DNA of 64,000 bases, from the NCBI RefSeq assembly GCF_000285595.1, contig NZ_HE611065.1:185812-249811 (forward strand), written 5' to 3'. The translations under genes and the position numbers were made by a program. Source of the DNA: Kurthia senegalensis (lineage in GTDB: Bacteria; Bacillota; Bacilli; Bacillales_A; Planococcaceae). The notes under the pieces are model-generated. The model searched no databases and was not told the origin of the DNA. It worked only from the letters and a program-made list of their open reading frames with translations. Shown here piece after piece: positions 10,970-22,469 of the stretch (the first letter of the stretch is position 1; every line of letters starts with the position of its first letter).

Positions 10970-11701
10970 TTACAAGAACCAAAAAGGAAAAATAGTCTTT
11001 ACAAGAACCATTTCACATAAAGTGCTCCCTACGGTGACGAAGGCAATCATCGGTCCAAAAATAAAAGGTTGTCCTCGCCTTTTTTTCATGAGCAATCCGA
11101 TGATTAAAGCGAACATACATGAAAATAATAAAATCAGCATCCCTTCATATAAACCGAGAATAAACGTTAATAAAATGAATAATTTTATATCGCCTCCTCC
11201 GATACCTTCTTTTTGAAAAAATACGATACATAAAAAGAATAAAAACATAAACAAGCTATCGACGAAGCGCCCAATGGACAATTGATTCGTACTCCAGTAG
11301 AACAGAACGAAAAACAGAAAGAAGCAGCCTAATATTTTATTCGGAATAATCATCGCTCGTAAATCGGTGATAGTAATAATGCTTAGCAAGCATGTTAATA
11401 CCGCGTATCCTATACTTTCTGTACTAATGCCCCACTTCGCATAGGCAATCGCCCACGAAACACTTACGAGTAGTTCGATACAAACGTAATCTGTCGGAAT
11501 CTTTTTTCTACAACAGTGACTTTTCCCGCGCAACAAAGCATACGATATGACGGGAATTAAATCGATTAATCGTACGTTTTTACGGCAATAATTACACCGC
11601 GAGCGCCCTGCCAAAAAAGACTCGTTTAAAATGTAGCGTTCTCCGACTACACAACAAAATGAAGCGACGACCGCTCCTATAAAACTAACGACAAAAATCA
11701 T
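10970..11701 (-). CDS. comC: Prepilin peptidase (ComC/PilD type)
   Basis: Membrane aspartyl protease that cleaves and N-methylates type IV prepilins or competence pseudopilins. It has 243 residues. The N-terminal cytoplasmic loop has two Cys pairs (CNYC and the HCCRKK region), followed by hydrophobic segments. The catalytic aspartates lie in ITDLRAMIIPN (about residue 112) and GGGDIKLF (about residue 170). In B. subtilis comC lies near folC; here it sits between a subtilase gene and recJ, where secDF-recJ are usually closer. Substrates are not adjacent, but pilus-like genes lie at 31.6-35.3 kb. Confidence 0.93.
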   Translation of the reverse strand: MIFVVSFIGAVVASFCCVVGERYILNESFLAGRSRCNYCRKNVRLIDLIPVISYALLRGKSHCCRKKIPTDYVCIELLVSVSWAIAYAKWGISTESIGYAVLTCLLSIITITDLRAMIIPNKILGCFFLFFVLFYWSTNQLSIGRFVDSLFMFLFFLCIVFFQKEGIGGGDIKLFILLTFILGLYEGMLILLFSCMFALIIGLLMKKRRGQPFIFGPMIAFVTVGSTLCEMVLVKTIFPFWFL

Positions 11702-11860
11702 CTATCCACTCCCTTTTCTATAAGCATAAAAAAGAAATCCAATACGTGCAAAATGGTATCCGAAAGAAATAGCGTATTTTTTACGTACCTATTATGACAA
11801 TGTGTATCATTTGGCATTTTTTACGTTGCTTTCATTTTTTTAAAAGTAACGTCTAACAAA

Positions 11861-11904
11861 AATAAGCCTTCTTTTCACCGAGCAGATGAAAAGAAGGCTT
11901 ATTT
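11861..11904 (-). terminator. Terminator after the subtilase gene
   Basis: The inverted repeat AATAAGCCTTCTTTTC...GAAAAGAAGGCTTATT lies directly downstream of the protease stop codon. It is strong enough to separate it from comC. Confidence 0.85.
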
Positions 11905-11925
11905 ATTTTATTCAATTAAAATGAA

Positions 11926-13764
11926 TTATTTCACTACAAATCGAACGACGAAAGGTGTCGTTACTTTTTTATTTTTCGTCGTTTTCAATGACGCATTGTT
12001 TATGACGATGACGTAATGTCCTTTCGTCAACGTGTTTTTCATCTTAACTTGAACCCATTTTCCTTTTTTATCTTTTTTAAGCGTTACACCCGAAACCGCT
12101 TTACCAGCTTTAAACACTTTTACATTAGACGTTTTCACAGTTGACGGTTTGATTGCCGTTGTAAACGTCAACTTCGTATATTTTTTCTTTTTCATCTGCG
12201 TTAAATTTGTCGCTTTTAATTTCGATGATTTAACAGCGCTTGAAATCGAAACCGCTTTGATTTTTTTACGGTAATTCGTAATAAATTTTTTCTCTGGAGA
12301 AGCTAATTCATAATAGACCGAATAGAGTGGAGCGAATTGCGTCATGAAATTAAGCGACTTTCCTTTTTGCAACGTCGTAATCCATTTCGTAATCGTCACT
12401 TGATGACTCGAAACGTATTTTTGTGCATCACTTTGAACTTTTACTTTTTTCGATGTAGAAGCTGTCGGTAAGCTTGAAGCAGGCATATTAGGTGTCACTA
12501 CTTTACTTGTGTCTTGTGAAACCGTCACTTTTTTCGGATCGAATGATGCAAAATTAACGAATCCATTGCCGTACGAATTGTCGAACCCTTTCGCACCATA
12601 ATCGACTGTATTTGCAAGAAGCACTTCCTTCAATTGCTTCGGTGTATACGTCGGGAATTTTTCTTTTAATAGTGCGATGACCCCTGCTATTTCTGGCGAT
12701 GCAAAAGATGTCCCACTACTTCGAACGATTGCGCCTTCTAGACCAATAGCTGGAATATTTTCACCCGGTGCGACGACATCAATGGCTTTACCTCCATTTG
12801 AAAAACTAGAAACGTTGTTCATGTTATCTGTTGCGCCAACGGCAATAACATTATCAAATGCAGCGGGATATAAAACGGGCGCTAAAATTCCATTTTTACT
12901 ATCATTCCCTGTAGCAGAGACAATCGTAATTCCAGCTTTCGTCGCTTTAGCAATCGCATTTTTTAACGTAGCGCCTGCACCATTCGTTTGTAAATCACTG
13001 GCCGATAATGAAACGCCTAACGAAATATTTAACACATCGATTTTATTTGCAATCGACCACTCAATCGCTGAAGCAATATTCGATAATTCTGCCCCTAGCC
13101 CTGGCTCTGTCACTTTCAAACTATACAATTCTACGTTCGGCGCAATTCCTGAATACGTATAAGACAGCTTCGTTGAACTAGTACTGTTTGGATTTGAATA
13201 AAATTGAACCGCTTTAGGTGCTGTTGAAATAACACTTGCGACACGCGTTCCATGATTTTCAACATCTTCTGGATTACTTTCGTCCGTTGCTGTAGTTAAG
13301 TCATCTGCTACGAATGATAATTTTTTCACATTTTGAAACATCGTTAAATTTTTGACACCGGTATCAATCATTGCTACTTTGATTCCCTTACCTGTCAGTT
13401 GATTTTGCCATAATTTTTGAATACTTAAACGTTCAATATTCCACGTAGGATTTTTCATATTCGTCAGTGTATGAGAGTCTGTACTTGCCGGACTCAGACG
13501 AAGTGATTTTTTTTGAATCGATTGAATTTCAGGTGATTGTTTTAATATTTGTAACGCTTGTTTCGTAAAAGCACCTTCAACAGTTTGAAGCACGTCAAAA
13601 TCTTTTACGATTCGCGTTGCATTTTTTTCAATTAATTGCTTACCTGCCTCTGATTTATATACGATAAATACATCATCATAATCCGCTGCTTGTGCTAGTT
13701 GAGGTGCTACAGCACTTATTGTAAACGTTGCAACGAGGGCACACGCCCATTTTTTCCAGTTCAT
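11926..13764 (-). CDS. Secreted subtilisin-like serine protease (S8 family)
   Basis: 612 residues from ATG 13764 (AGGAG upstream; the longer frame from 13797 adds 11 unlikely residues). There is a signal peptide (1-26, ending AQA) and a propeptide region. The S8 catalytic domain has Asp134 (MIDTG), His171 (NHGTRVAS), oxyanion Asn287 (ATGND) and Ser353 (GTSFASPE). The last 140 or so residues are Lys-rich and resemble an Ig-like/Big_5 wall-associated domain. Flanking terminators make it a single-gene unit. The substrate is unknown; extracellular nutrient protease or processing of surface proteins are both possible. Confidence 0.93.
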   Translation of the reverse strand: MNWKKWACALVATFTISAVAPQLAQAADYDDVFIVYKSEAGKQLIEKNATRIVKDFDVLQTVEGAFTKQALQILKQSPEIQSIQKKSLRLSPASTDSHTLTNMKNPTWNIERLSIQKLWQNQLTGKGIKVAMIDTGVKNLTMFQNVKKLSFVADDLTTATDESNPEDVENHGTRVASVISTAPKAVQFYSNPNSTSSTKLSYTYSGIAPNVELYSLKVTEPGLGAELSNIASAIEWSIANKIDVLNISLGVSLSASDLQTNGAGATLKNAIAKATKAGITIVSATGNDSKNGILAPVLYPAAFDNVIAVGATDNMNNVSSFSNGGKAIDVVAPGENIPAIGLEGAIVRSSGTSFASPEIAGVIALLKEKFPTYTPKQLKEVLLANTVDYGAKGFDNSYGNGFVNFASFDPKKVTVSQDTSKVVTPNMPASSLPTASTSKKVKVQSDAQKYVSSHQVTITKWITTLQKGKSLNFMTQFAPLYSVYYELASPEKKFITNYRKKIKAVSISSAVKSSKLKATNLTQMKKKKYTKLTFTTAIKPSTVKTSNVKVFKAGKAVSGVTLKKDKKGKWVQVKMKNTLTKGHYVIVINNASLKTTKNKKVTTPFVVRFVVK

Positions 13765-13925
13765 CGTTTCGTTCTCCTGTCTATGTAAAATGTTCATCCA
13801 CGATTACGCTTGAATTGAAAATATTGTACCATATTAACTAGCATCTCTAATGACTTCTATGTATCATTTGTATTACAAATTCATGTTTCAACATCCGCGA
13901 ACAACTGATTTATTGTTTTCAGCAC

Positions 13926-13962
13926 AAAAAAGCAGGCATTCTTTTGAATGCCTGCTTTTTAT
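13926..13962 (-). terminator. Terminator after secDF
   Basis: AAAAAAGCAGGCATTC...GAATGCCTGCTTTTT forms a near-perfect hairpin downstream of the secDF stop codon. Confidence 0.88.
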
Positions 13963-13983
13963 TTATGGGAATCGTAATACCGG

Positions 13984-16260
13984 TTAAACCATCGGCTCGT
14001 CAGAACCCCATTTACTTTCTTTTTTACCTACATCTAATTTACCATCTTGTTTCTTCATTTGGCGTACTTTGAATACGTACCAAATTTGAGCCGCAATGTA
14101 AATTGAAGAGTACACACCTGTAATTAAACCGATCAATAAAGCAAGTGCGAACGTTTGGATTGATGTTGCGCCGAAGATCATCAATGCAATAACAACGACT
14201 AATACAGTGGCAACCGTGTTCACTGAACGACCGAGCGTTTGACGTAACGATTTATTTACAATATGTGCAAGTTCTTCTGATGTTCGGATCACCCCGATAC
14301 GATGTAAGTTTTCACGAATCCGGTCAAACGTTACAATCGTATCATTAATAGAATAACCGACAATCGTCAGTACTGCTGCGATAAATGTAATGTCTACTTC
14401 AATACGGAATAAGCTGAAAATGGCAACCATGAAGAAAACATCATGTAACAAGGCAACGATTGTCGCAACACCCATGCGCCATTCAAAGCGAACAGCTACG
14501 TAAATAATAATACCAAGTGCCGCATACAATAATGCTTTAATCGCATTTGCCGCTAACTCTTTACCAATCGTTGGAGAAACAGAACTAATTGCCACTTCTG
14601 TATCTTTCCCGTACTCATCTTGCATATGTGCTTTAAATTGTTTCACTTCGTCTTTGGAGAAGTCCTGTGTGAAACGAAGCACAGCAGTTTGTGACTTATC
14701 ACCAGCGATTGAAATATCTTTTGGTGTTAAACCTTCTGCAGTCATTACTTTTTCAACTTCATCGGATTTTAACGTTTGAGACGTTTGAACTTCGACACGT
14801 GAACCACTTGTGAAGTCGACGCCTAAATTCAGTTTGAAAATTCCTAGAATAATCATACCGGCTAAAATCAAGACGATTGAAATCGTAAAGAATTTACGAC
14901 GATTGTGTACAAAATCGACACGGTCGAATTTTGTTTTCAAATCTAGCGTATCAACGCCTTCTGATAATTTATGAACACGTTTTTTATTAACACCGAACAA
15001 CCAAGGTTTATTGTCTAAATAGCCTGATTTCACGAGTAGTCCTAATAAAATACGTGTACCCCATACAGCAGTTACAAATGTCACGACGATACTAATGATT
15101 AACGTTGTCGCGAACCCTTTTACGCTACTCGTACCGAAATAGAACAGTACTGCGGCTGCTAAAAGCGTCGTAATATTCGCATCAAAAATGGCAGTGAATG
15201 AAGATTTAGAACCTGCTTGGAAGGCTGCTTTCGTAGACTTACCAACGCGTAATTCTTCTTTTATTCGCTCGTACATTAAAATGTTCGCATCGACAGCCAT
15301 CCCGATCCCGAGCACGAGTGCTGCAATACCTGGAAGTGTCAGAACGGCATGAATCATACCGAAGATCCATAACACGATAAATGTAAACACGACTAATGTA
15401 AGGTTTGCAATTAAACCTGGTAAACGATAAACGACTAACATGAAGATGAAGATTAATGCTACACCGATTAAACTTGCAAATACGGTTGCTTTTAATGCAT
15501 CATCCCCGAATTGTGCCCCAACAGAAGTTGAGTACAATTCAACGAGTTTCGCTGGTAATGCCCCTGCATTTAAAATACCGGCTAAGTCTTTCGTTTCTTG
15601 TACGGTGAAGTTCCCTGTAATTTGAACGTCACTCGTATTTAATGTTTCAGATACTCTTGCTGCAGAAGCGTACGCAGGTTTTTCTTTTTTAGCTTCTTCT
15701 ACGTACGAATCTCCTTTAGCATAGTCTAACCAAATGACTAATAAATTTTCACCTTCAGGACGTTGTGACAGTTCAGAGGTGATTTTTGCAAACTTCTCTG
15801 AATCTTTCAGTTTCAACGATACCATTGGACTGTTATTTTGATCAAAACCTGCTTTCGCCCCACCTTGAACGAGGTCTTTCCCGTCTAGTAAAAGCTTATT
15901 ATCTACGTCACGGAACGTTAAGTTCGCTTGGTTTGATAATACGTCACGTGCTTGGTCTTGGTTTTTAACACCTGCTAATTGCACACGTATACGGTCTTTT
16001 CCTTCAATTTGGATGCTTGGCTCAGATACACCTAATACGTTAACACGTCTTGAAATGGCATCTGCTGTTGCCTTCACATCTTCTTCCGTTACTACCCCAT
16101 CAGCTTTCAATGGTTTTACTTGATATAGAACTTCAAAGCCACCTTGTAGGTCAAGACCTAGGTTGATGTCTTTTAAGACTCCATTGACCGTTGTGCCCAT
16201 CGCAGCAAATAATGCGACGATGATCAGTAAGAAAGCAACGATACGACTTCTTAATTTCAT
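13984..16260 (-). CDS. secDF: Fused protein-export membrane protein SecDF
   Basis: RND-family accessory of the Sec translocon that uses the proton gradient to pull preproteins outward. At 758 residues it is the SecD-SecF fusion typical of Bacillus. The SecD half (about 1-420) has TM1, a periplasmic-type P1 domain and the DXXLGLDLQGG motif (DINLGLDLQGGFE). The SecF half begins around FDRVDFVHNR with its own six membrane segments and the GVDFTSGS motif. GAGGAGG precedes the ATG. It is separated from yajC, a known partner, by a terminator and about 350 bp. Confidence 0.97.
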   Translation of the reverse strand: MKLRSRIVAFLLIIVALFAAMGTTVNGVLKDINLGLDLQGGFEVLYQVKPLKADGVVTEEDVKATADAISRRVNVLGVSEPSIQIEGKDRIRVQLAGVKNQDQARDVLSNQANLTFRDVDNKLLLDGKDLVQGGAKAGFDQNNSPMVSLKLKDSEKFAKITSELSQRPEGENLLVIWLDYAKGDSYVEEAKKEKPAYASAARVSETLNTSDVQITGNFTVQETKDLAGILNAGALPAKLVELYSTSVGAQFGDDALKATVFASLIGVALIFIFMLVVYRLPGLIANLTLVVFTFIVLWIFGMIHAVLTLPGIAALVLGIGMAVDANILMYERIKEELRVGKSTKAAFQAGSKSSFTAIFDANITTLLAAAVLFYFGTSSVKGFATTLIISIVVTFVTAVWGTRILLGLLVKSGYLDNKPWLFGVNKKRVHKLSEGVDTLDLKTKFDRVDFVHNRRKFFTISIVLILAGMIILGIFKLNLGVDFTSGSRVEVQTSQTLKSDEVEKVMTAEGLTPKDISIAGDKSQTAVLRFTQDFSKDEVKQFKAHMQDEYGKDTEVAISSVSPTIGKELAANAIKALLYAALGIIIYVAVRFEWRMGVATIVALLHDVFFMVAIFSLFRIEVDITFIAAVLTIVGYSINDTIVTFDRIRENLHRIGVIRTSEELAHIVNKSLRQTLGRSVNTVATVLVVVIALMIFGATSIQTFALALLIGLITGVYSSIYIAAQIWYVFKVRQMKKQDGKLDVGKKESKWGSDEPMV

Positions 16261-16550
16261 CTAAAAATCCTCCTCAAAGAGTGAATGAATATGTAATGAA
16301 GCTCATGACCTCACGTCATACTTATTCAATTAAGCCAATTATGAAACACTACGTATTGCCTGTCAAATCAACTCCTTATTTTAGAATTTCTTTTCCTTCC
16401 AACTTGAAGGGGTTATATCCAATAAAATTATATCATTCAATTTTGGAAAATGGTGTTTTTTCTATATATTTGAAAAAAATATGCCTTAAAAAACAAGATT
16501 TTTTACACGTATAATTCAAAACACACACTTTTCTGCTTTCTTTTCCATGA
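16261..16550. other. Intergenic region between yajC and secDF
   Basis: About 290 bp of very AT-rich sequence upstream of secDF and downstream of the yajC terminator. It presumably contains the secDF promoter, but I could not pick a convincing -35/-10 pair. A plus-strand frame at 16281-16514 lacks a ribosome-binding site and looks like chance. Confidence 0.5.
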
Positions 16551-16586
16551 AAAAAGGAGTTGCGTCTAAACGCAACTCCTTTTTAT
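16551..16586 (-). terminator. Terminator after yajC
   Basis: AAAAAGGAGTTGCG and CGCAACTCCTTTTT form a perfect hairpin with a minus-strand U-run 30 bp after the yajC stop. Confidence 0.9.
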
Positions 16587-16616
16587 GCATAAACATATGT
16601 CGTATGACGATGTGAA

Positions 16617-16895
16617 TTATGCTTTTTTTGTTGTATCAAGTTCTACAACACGTTGGATTGCTGCACGTTCGAAACGAACTTTTGCACCATCCTCTACTGT
16701 TAATACGACTGTTTGATCGTCGATTGCATCAACCGTACCGTGTAAACCACCAATTGTTACAACTGTATTTCCACGAGAAATGTTATTTTGCATTTCTTGT
16801 TGTTTTTTACGTTGTTTTTGACTTGGACGGATTAATAGTAAATACATCAAAGCAATGATAATAATCATCGGTAAAAGATTAGTTAAAGTACCCAT
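16617..16895 (-). CDS. yajC: Preprotein translocase subunit YajC
   Basis: Small single-pass membrane partner of SecDF-SecYEG. It has 92 residues. A transmembrane helix at about 5-22 (LLPMIIIIALMYLLLI) is followed by the conserved RPSQKQRKKQQEM basic stretch and the GGLHGTVDAIDD beta domain. It is downstream of tgt on the same strand (48 bp), the conserved tgt-yajC-secDF order, and closes the ruvA-ruvB-queA-tgt-yajC transcription unit before a strong terminator. Confidence 0.95.
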   Translation of the reverse strand: MGTLTNLLPMIIIIALMYLLLIRPSQKQRKKQQEMQNNISRGNTVVTIGGLHGTVDAIDDQTVVLTVEDGAKVRFERAAIQRVVELDTTKKA

Positions 16896-16942
16896 TTATT
16901 CATATCCCCCTTTCTCTCTATCAACATACTATTATACTAGAT

Positions 16943-18097
<1,155 letters not shown>

Positions 18098-19144
18098 TTA
18101 AATTCCTTTCTTTTTTGGACGAATGAACATTGCATCTCCGAAACTGAAGAAACGATATTTATTTTCTACCGCATTTTTATATGCGTTTAGAACGTGCTCG
18201 CGACCTGCCAAAGCACTAATCATCATAACTAATGAAGATTTTGGTAAGTGGAAGTTTGTTACCATACCGTCAATTGCTTTGTATTCAAAACCTGGATAAA
18301 TGAAGATTTTTGACCAACCAGATTCAGGAATAATTTTACCGTCATTGTTTTGCGCAACTGTTTCTAACGTACGTGTCGATGTTGTACCGACTGCAATGAC
18401 ACGACCGCCATTCGCTTTCGTATCGTTAATTACTTTCGCTGTGCCTTCTGGTAAATTGTAAAACTCTGCATGCATATCATGTTCTTCGATATTATCTGTG
18501 CTTACTGGACGGAAAGTACCGATACCAACGTGTAATGTAACGAATGCTACTTCAACACCTTTTGCACGAATTTGATCTAAGATTTCTTCTGTAAAATGTA
18601 AACCTGCTGTTGGTGCTGCTGCAGAGCCTAATTCTTTAGAATAAACTGTTTGATAACGTTCTTGGTCATCTAGTTTTTCATGAATGTATGGAGGTAGTGG
18701 CATCGTACCTAATTTTTCAAGAATTTCAATGAAAATACCTTCGTAATTAAATTTAAACGTACGACCACCGTGATCCATTTCACCTGTACATGTCGCTGTT
18801 AGTAATCCTTTACCGAATGTAACAGTCGTACCAACTTTAATACGTTTCGCTGGTTTTACTAACGTTTCCCATTCATCGTCTGAATTTTGTTTAATTAGTA
18901 ACACTTCAATGTGCGCGCCTGTTTCTTCTTTTTCACCGATTAAACGTGCAGGTAATACACGTGTATCGTTTAAAATTAAGCAGTCGCCTTTTTCTAATTC
19001 GTCTACGATATGTGGGAAATGGTGATGTTCTATCACACCTGTATCTTTATCAAGTACCATTAAACGGCTTGCCGCACGATTTTCTAAAGGTACTTGTGCA
19101 ATTAATTCTTCTGGTAAATAGTAATCAAAATCTTCTAATTTCAT
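18098..19144 (-). CDS. queA: S-adenosylmethionine:tRNA ribosyltransferase-isomerase QueA
   Basis: Transfers the ribosyl group of SAM to preQ1-tRNA to make epoxyqueuosine. It has 348 residues, the normal length. It starts [17 protein letters not shown], the family signature, and carries the [12 protein letters not shown] and [10 protein letters not shown] motifs. It lies between ruvB (20 bp) and tgt (4 bp), the widespread ruvAB-queA-tgt operon. Confidence 0.97.
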   Translation of the reverse strand: MKLEDFDYYLPEELIAQVPLENRAASRLMVLDKDTGVIEHHHFPHIVDELEKGDCLILNDTRVLPARLIGEKEETGAHIEVLLIKQNSDDEWETLVKPAKRIKVGTTVTFGKGLLTATCTGEMDHGGRTFKFNYEGIFIEILEKLGTMPLPPYIHEKLDDQERYQTVYSKELGSAAAPTAGLHFTEEILDQIRAKGVEVAFVTLHVGIGTFRPVSTDNIEEHDMHAEFYNLPEGTAKVINDTKANGGRVIAVGTTSTRTLETVAQNNDGKIIPESGWSKIFIYPGFEYKAIDGMVTNFHLPKSSLVMMISALAGREHVLNAYKNAVENKYRFFSFGDAMFIRPKKKGI

Positions 19145-19164
19145 TTTTTATTTCCTTCTTTTCC

Positions 19165-20172
19165 TTAATTTTCTGATGGGTAGCTGTATCCAAAATGCGC
19201 GTAGGCCAAAGCTGTTGCCATGCGTCCTCTAGGTGTTCGCTGAACAAAACCGATTTGCATCAAATACGGTTCGTACACATCTTCAATCGTCATCGATTCT
19301 TCCCCAATACTTGCTGCAATCGTATCTAAACCGACAGGACCCCCTCGGAAGCGTTCAATCATCGTTTCCATCAGCTTTCGGTCAATATGGTCTAAACCAA
19401 GAGGATCTACTTGTAATAGCTCTAATGCTGTTTTAGACAATGACATCGTAATATCTCCGTCACCCAAAACTTGTGCATAGTCACGCACTCGTTTTAAAAG
19501 ACGGTTCGCAATTCGTGGTGTCCCACGAGAACGGCGTGCTAACTCCATTGAAGCAGGAAGGTCGATTGCCACATCAAACAGCGTTGCACTACGCATCACA
19601 ATTTCAGCTAGAGACTGCTCATCATAATAGTCCAACCGTAATAATACACCAAAACGGTCTCGAAGTGGAGCAGATAATGCTCCAGAGCGCGTTGTCGCCC
19701 CAACTAATGTAAATGGTGGTAAATCTAGGCGGACAGAACGTGCTGTCGGACCTTTACCAACGACAATATCTAAACAAAAATCTTCCATCGCCGGATAAAG
19801 AACTTCTTCAATGGCACGTGGTAAGCGATGAATTTCATCAATAAATAACACGTCTCCAGGTTCTAGGCTACTTAAAATGGCAGCTAAATCACCTGGTCTC
19901 TCAATTGCTGGGCCACTTGTCATTTTAATATTGACCCCCATCTCATTCGCAATGACCGCTGCAAGTGTCGTTTTACCGAGCCCTGGTGGACCGTATAACA
20001 ACACATGATCGAGTGATTCTTCACGAAGCTTTGCCGCTTCAATAAAGATTTTCAAATTTTTCTTCACTTTATGTTGCCCGATATATTGTGCTAAATTTTG
20101 CGGACGTAACGACAATTCAAAAGATTCATCAAATTCTGTTGCATTACTTGTTACGACACGTTCATCTTCCAT
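19165..20172 (-). CDS. ruvB: Holliday junction branch-migration ATPase RuvB
   Basis: Hexameric AAA+ motor that drives Holliday junction migration with RuvA. It has 335 residues. Walker A is GPPGLGKTT (about 65-73) and Walker B is [10 protein letters not shown]. The arginine-finger region is [17 protein letters not shown], and the C-terminal winged-helix DNA-binding domain ends in TPRGR. It is preceded by ruvA 15 bp upstream in the same operon. Confidence 0.98.
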   Translation of the reverse strand: MEDERVVTSNATEFDESFELSLRPQNLAQYIGQHKVKKNLKIFIEAAKLREESLDHVLLYGPPGLGKTTLAAVIANEMGVNIKMTSGPAIERPGDLAAILSSLEPGDVLFIDEIHRLPRAIEEVLYPAMEDFCLDIVVGKGPTARSVRLDLPPFTLVGATTRSGALSAPLRDRFGVLLRLDYYDEQSLAEIVMRSATLFDVAIDLPASMELARRSRGTPRIANRLLKRVRDYAQVLGDGDITMSLSKTALELLQVDPLGLDHIDRKLMETMIERFRGGPVGLDTIAASIGEESMTIEDVYEPYLMQIGFVQRTPRGRMATALAYAHFGYSYPSEN

Positions 20173-20187
20173 CGTACGCCCTCCTTT

Positions 20188-20808
20188 CTATTGTTGTTTC
20201 AGCAATAATTTTAATGCCTGTTTCATATAAGCTTCCGTCGTCGTTAAACGTTCATCGTCTTCTAAAATCGGCGTAATTTTTTCTAATTCTTTTTCAGAAT
20301 AACCAAGTGCACCTAGTGCTAACTTCGCTTCTTCTAACTCATGTTTAAATGGATTGACGCCGAACAATGGTAATTCATCTTCTGCACTACGCAGCTCGAT
20401 ATTTTCCAAAAATTGATCCAGCTTCCCTTTTAAATCGAGAATCATTTGACGTGCTGTTTTTTTACCGACACCTGGGAATTTCACTAAGAATTTCTCGTCT
20501 TCCTGCTCAATCGCGGCAACGACATCATTCGGTGTCCCACTGCCGACGATTGCTAACGCCCCTTTAGGTCCGATTCCTGATACTTGGATTAACTTTCTGA
20601 ACAATTCTCGTTGTTCCAAAGAAACAAATCCAAACAATTGATGTGCGTCTTCACGCACTTGTAAATGTGTAAACACTTGAACTATTTCATTGCTCAACTG
20701 AAAAGCATATGGATTCGGTGTATTCAATTGATATCCAATGCCCGCTTGTTCTACGACAATATATTCAGGTGTAATACGTGTAACTTGCCCTTTTATGTAA
20801 TCGTACAT
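20188..20808 (-). CDS. ruvA: Holliday junction DNA helicase subunit RuvA
   Basis: Tetrameric junction-binding partner of RuvB. It has 206 residues. There is an N-terminal OB-fold (MYDYIKGQVTRI), two helix-hairpin-helix motifs (VSGIGPKGALAIV and FPGVGKKTARQMI), and a flexible C-terminal RuvB-binding domain with the ALGALGYSEKE segment. It is the first gene of ruvA-ruvB-queA-tgt-yajC. Confidence 0.97.
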   Translation of the reverse strand: MYDYIKGQVTRITPEYIVVEQAGIGYQLNTPNPYAFQLSNEIVQVFTHLQVREDAHQLFGFVSLEQRELFRKLIQVSGIGPKGALAIVGSGTPNDVVAAIEQEDEKFLVKFPGVGKKTARQMILDLKGKLDQFLENIELRSAEDELPLFGVNPFKHELEEAKLALGALGYSEKELEKITPILEDDERLTTTEAYMKQALKLLLKQQ

Positions 20809-20985
20809 GATTCATCCTCACTTCCAGCTTGCGTTGTAATCGTTTATTCGTACACGCAAAGCATACAAACACATATTCTCATTTTATCATAAGTTGTTTC
20901 GTTAATCAGTTTTTAAACGAACAGAATTGATTTTACATGGTAAACTATGTAGGAACATGTATGAAACGCATTTTGAGGTGATTGG

Positions 20986-21519
20986 ATGAAAAAATTATTA
21001 GGGGAAGAACGTCGCGCTTTTTTAACGGACCTTCTTAAAAACACACAACAAGCCATTACAGGTACCGATTTAGCGAAGCAAACAAATGTTTCGCGACAAG
21101 TCATCGTCAACGATATGGCTTTATTGAAAGCACGTAACGAGCCGATTATTGCAACGAGCCAAGGCTATATGTATTTACAAGCTGAAAAAGATATTTATTT
21201 TGAAAAACAAGTAGCAAGTCATCATACAGAAGAACGTACAGAAGAAGAACTTCAGTTATTAGTAGATGCTGGCGTCTCGGTGAAAGATGTGACAATCGTT
21301 CATCCTGTTTACGGAGATTTGACCGCTTCGATTATGGTGTCAAACCGATATGATGTGCAACAATTTATAAAGAAAATGCAAGCAACGGCAGCTAGTCCCC
21401 TTCTTTCTTTGACAGAAGGGGCTCATTTACACACGTTAGTAGCTGACTCCGAAGAGAAATTAAATCGCGCTATTCAAACGTTACAACTCAACGGATTTTT
21501 ACCGAAAGAAGACGCTTAA
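20986..21519 (+). CDS. niaR: Niacin-responsive transcriptional repressor NiaR (YrxA)
   Basis: 177 residues: an N-terminal winged HTH_11 domain (about 5-60, TDLAKQTNVSRQVIVNDM) and a C-terminal 3H domain with the conserved histidines (SHHTEE, IVHPVYGDL, GAHLHTL). Family members repress NAD synthesis and niacin uptake genes when nicotinic acid is available. GAGGTGATTGG precedes the ATG. It is a lone plus-strand gene between ruvA and pheA and has no nad genes nearby, so its targets lie elsewhere. NiaR is favoured over other HTH regulators because the 3H domain is diagnostic. Confidence 0.88.
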   Translation: MKKLLGEERRAFLTDLLKNTQQAITGTDLAKQTNVSRQVIVNDMALLKARNEPIIATSQGYMYLQAEKDIYFEKQVASHHTEERTEEELQLLVDAGVSVKDVTIVHPVYGDLTASIMVSNRYDVQQFIKKMQATAASPLLSLTEGAHLHTLVADSEEKLNRAIQTLQLNGFLPKEDA

Positions 21520-21540
21520 ACAACATTATGATTACTATAA

Positions 21541-21577
21541 AAAAAGCCTCCCGAAACAATTGTTTCAGGAGGCTTTT
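21541..21577. terminator. Bidirectional terminator between niaR and pheA
   Basis: AAAAAGCCTCC..GAAACAATTGTTTC..GGAGGCTTTT is an almost perfect palindrome between convergent genes, with T-runs on both sides. Confidence 0.88.
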
Positions 21578-21584
21578 GAGCTTT

Positions 21585-22451
21585 TTATGCTTGATCAAAT
21601 ATATAATAACTGCCGAGTGATTTGACAGAACAACCGAGTGCATGCAATTCTTCAAGCGCACCTTGCATCATGGGAGCTCTTTCATCTTCTAAAATGTCTA
21701 CGACGAAAAAATAGTCGCCTAACCCTGTCTTCAATGGTCTCGATTCAATTTTACTTAAATTGAGTTTTCTCCAAGCAAAAACAGATAATAGTTGATGAAG
21801 CGCACCCGGATCATCGTTCGGTAACTTCACCATAAAGGTCGTTTTTATTTGATTTACTTCTCGTTTTTCAATTCGTAAATTACTTTTTGATAAAACGAAG
21901 AAGCGCGTATGGTTAAAATGGAAATCATGTATGTTGCGTTCCACAATCGTCAACCCGTATTGCTCAGCTGCTGCTTCATTTGCAATCGATGCAATGCATT
22001 CATCAGGACGTTCGGAAACGTACTGTGCTGCAGCTGCTGTTGAAGATTTAGGTTCTTGTGGTATACCACGGAAACGATAATGTAAATATTTATGACATTG
22101 AGCAAGCGCATGTGAATGTGAATAAATGTGCTGGATGTTTTCCCAATTCGCTGATTGAGATGGATGCACCATCAAATTTTGTGCAATAGGAATCGACAAT
22201 TCAGCTGCCACAAACAAGTTTGCCTCATGATATAAATAATCAATCGTAAGCGGTACGATGCCTTCTAACGCATTTTCGATAGGTACGACAGCTAAATCTA
22301 CCTGTCCTTCTGAAACCGCCTCTATACACTCTGGAATGGTCTTAATTGGCACGAGCCAATCTTTTTGAAACATTTGTTTCGTAGCCAGATGTGTAAATGT
22401 TCCTTCTGGCCCTAAATAAGCTACCCTATTTTCCCACTCTTTTTCTGCCAC
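21585..22451 (-). CDS. pheA: Prephenate dehydratase
   Basis: Converts prephenate to phenylpyruvate in phenylalanine synthesis. It has 288 residues. The catalytic domain begins VAYLGPEGTFTHLA and contains the NHTRFFVL motif. A C-terminal ACT regulatory domain carries the GALHQLL and KIESRP motifs (ESRP is the phenylalanine-binding signature), so feedback inhibition is expected. It lies 18 bp after the ACT-domain gene pheB, as in B. subtilis. Confidence 0.96.
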   Translation of the reverse strand: MAEKEWENRVAYLGPEGTFTHLATKQMFQKDWLVPIKTIPECIEAVSEGQVDLAVVPIENALEGIVPLTIDYLYHEANLFVAAELSIPIAQNLMVHPSQSANWENIQHIYSHSHALAQCHKYLHYRFRGIPQEPKSSTAAAAQYVSERPDECIASIANEAAAEQYGLTIVERNIHDFHFNHTRFFVLSKSNLRIEKREVNQIKTTFMVKLPNDDPGALHQLLSVFAWRKLNLSKIESRPLKTGLGDYFFVVDILEDERAPMMQGALEELHALGCSVKSLGSYYIFDQA

Positions 22452-22469
22452 TTAAAAAGCTCCCCTCTA

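Noticed and set aside
16281-16514. Plus-strand 77-codon frame upstream of secDF
   Set aside because: No ribosome-binding site, very AT-rich, and it lies opposite the secDF leader.
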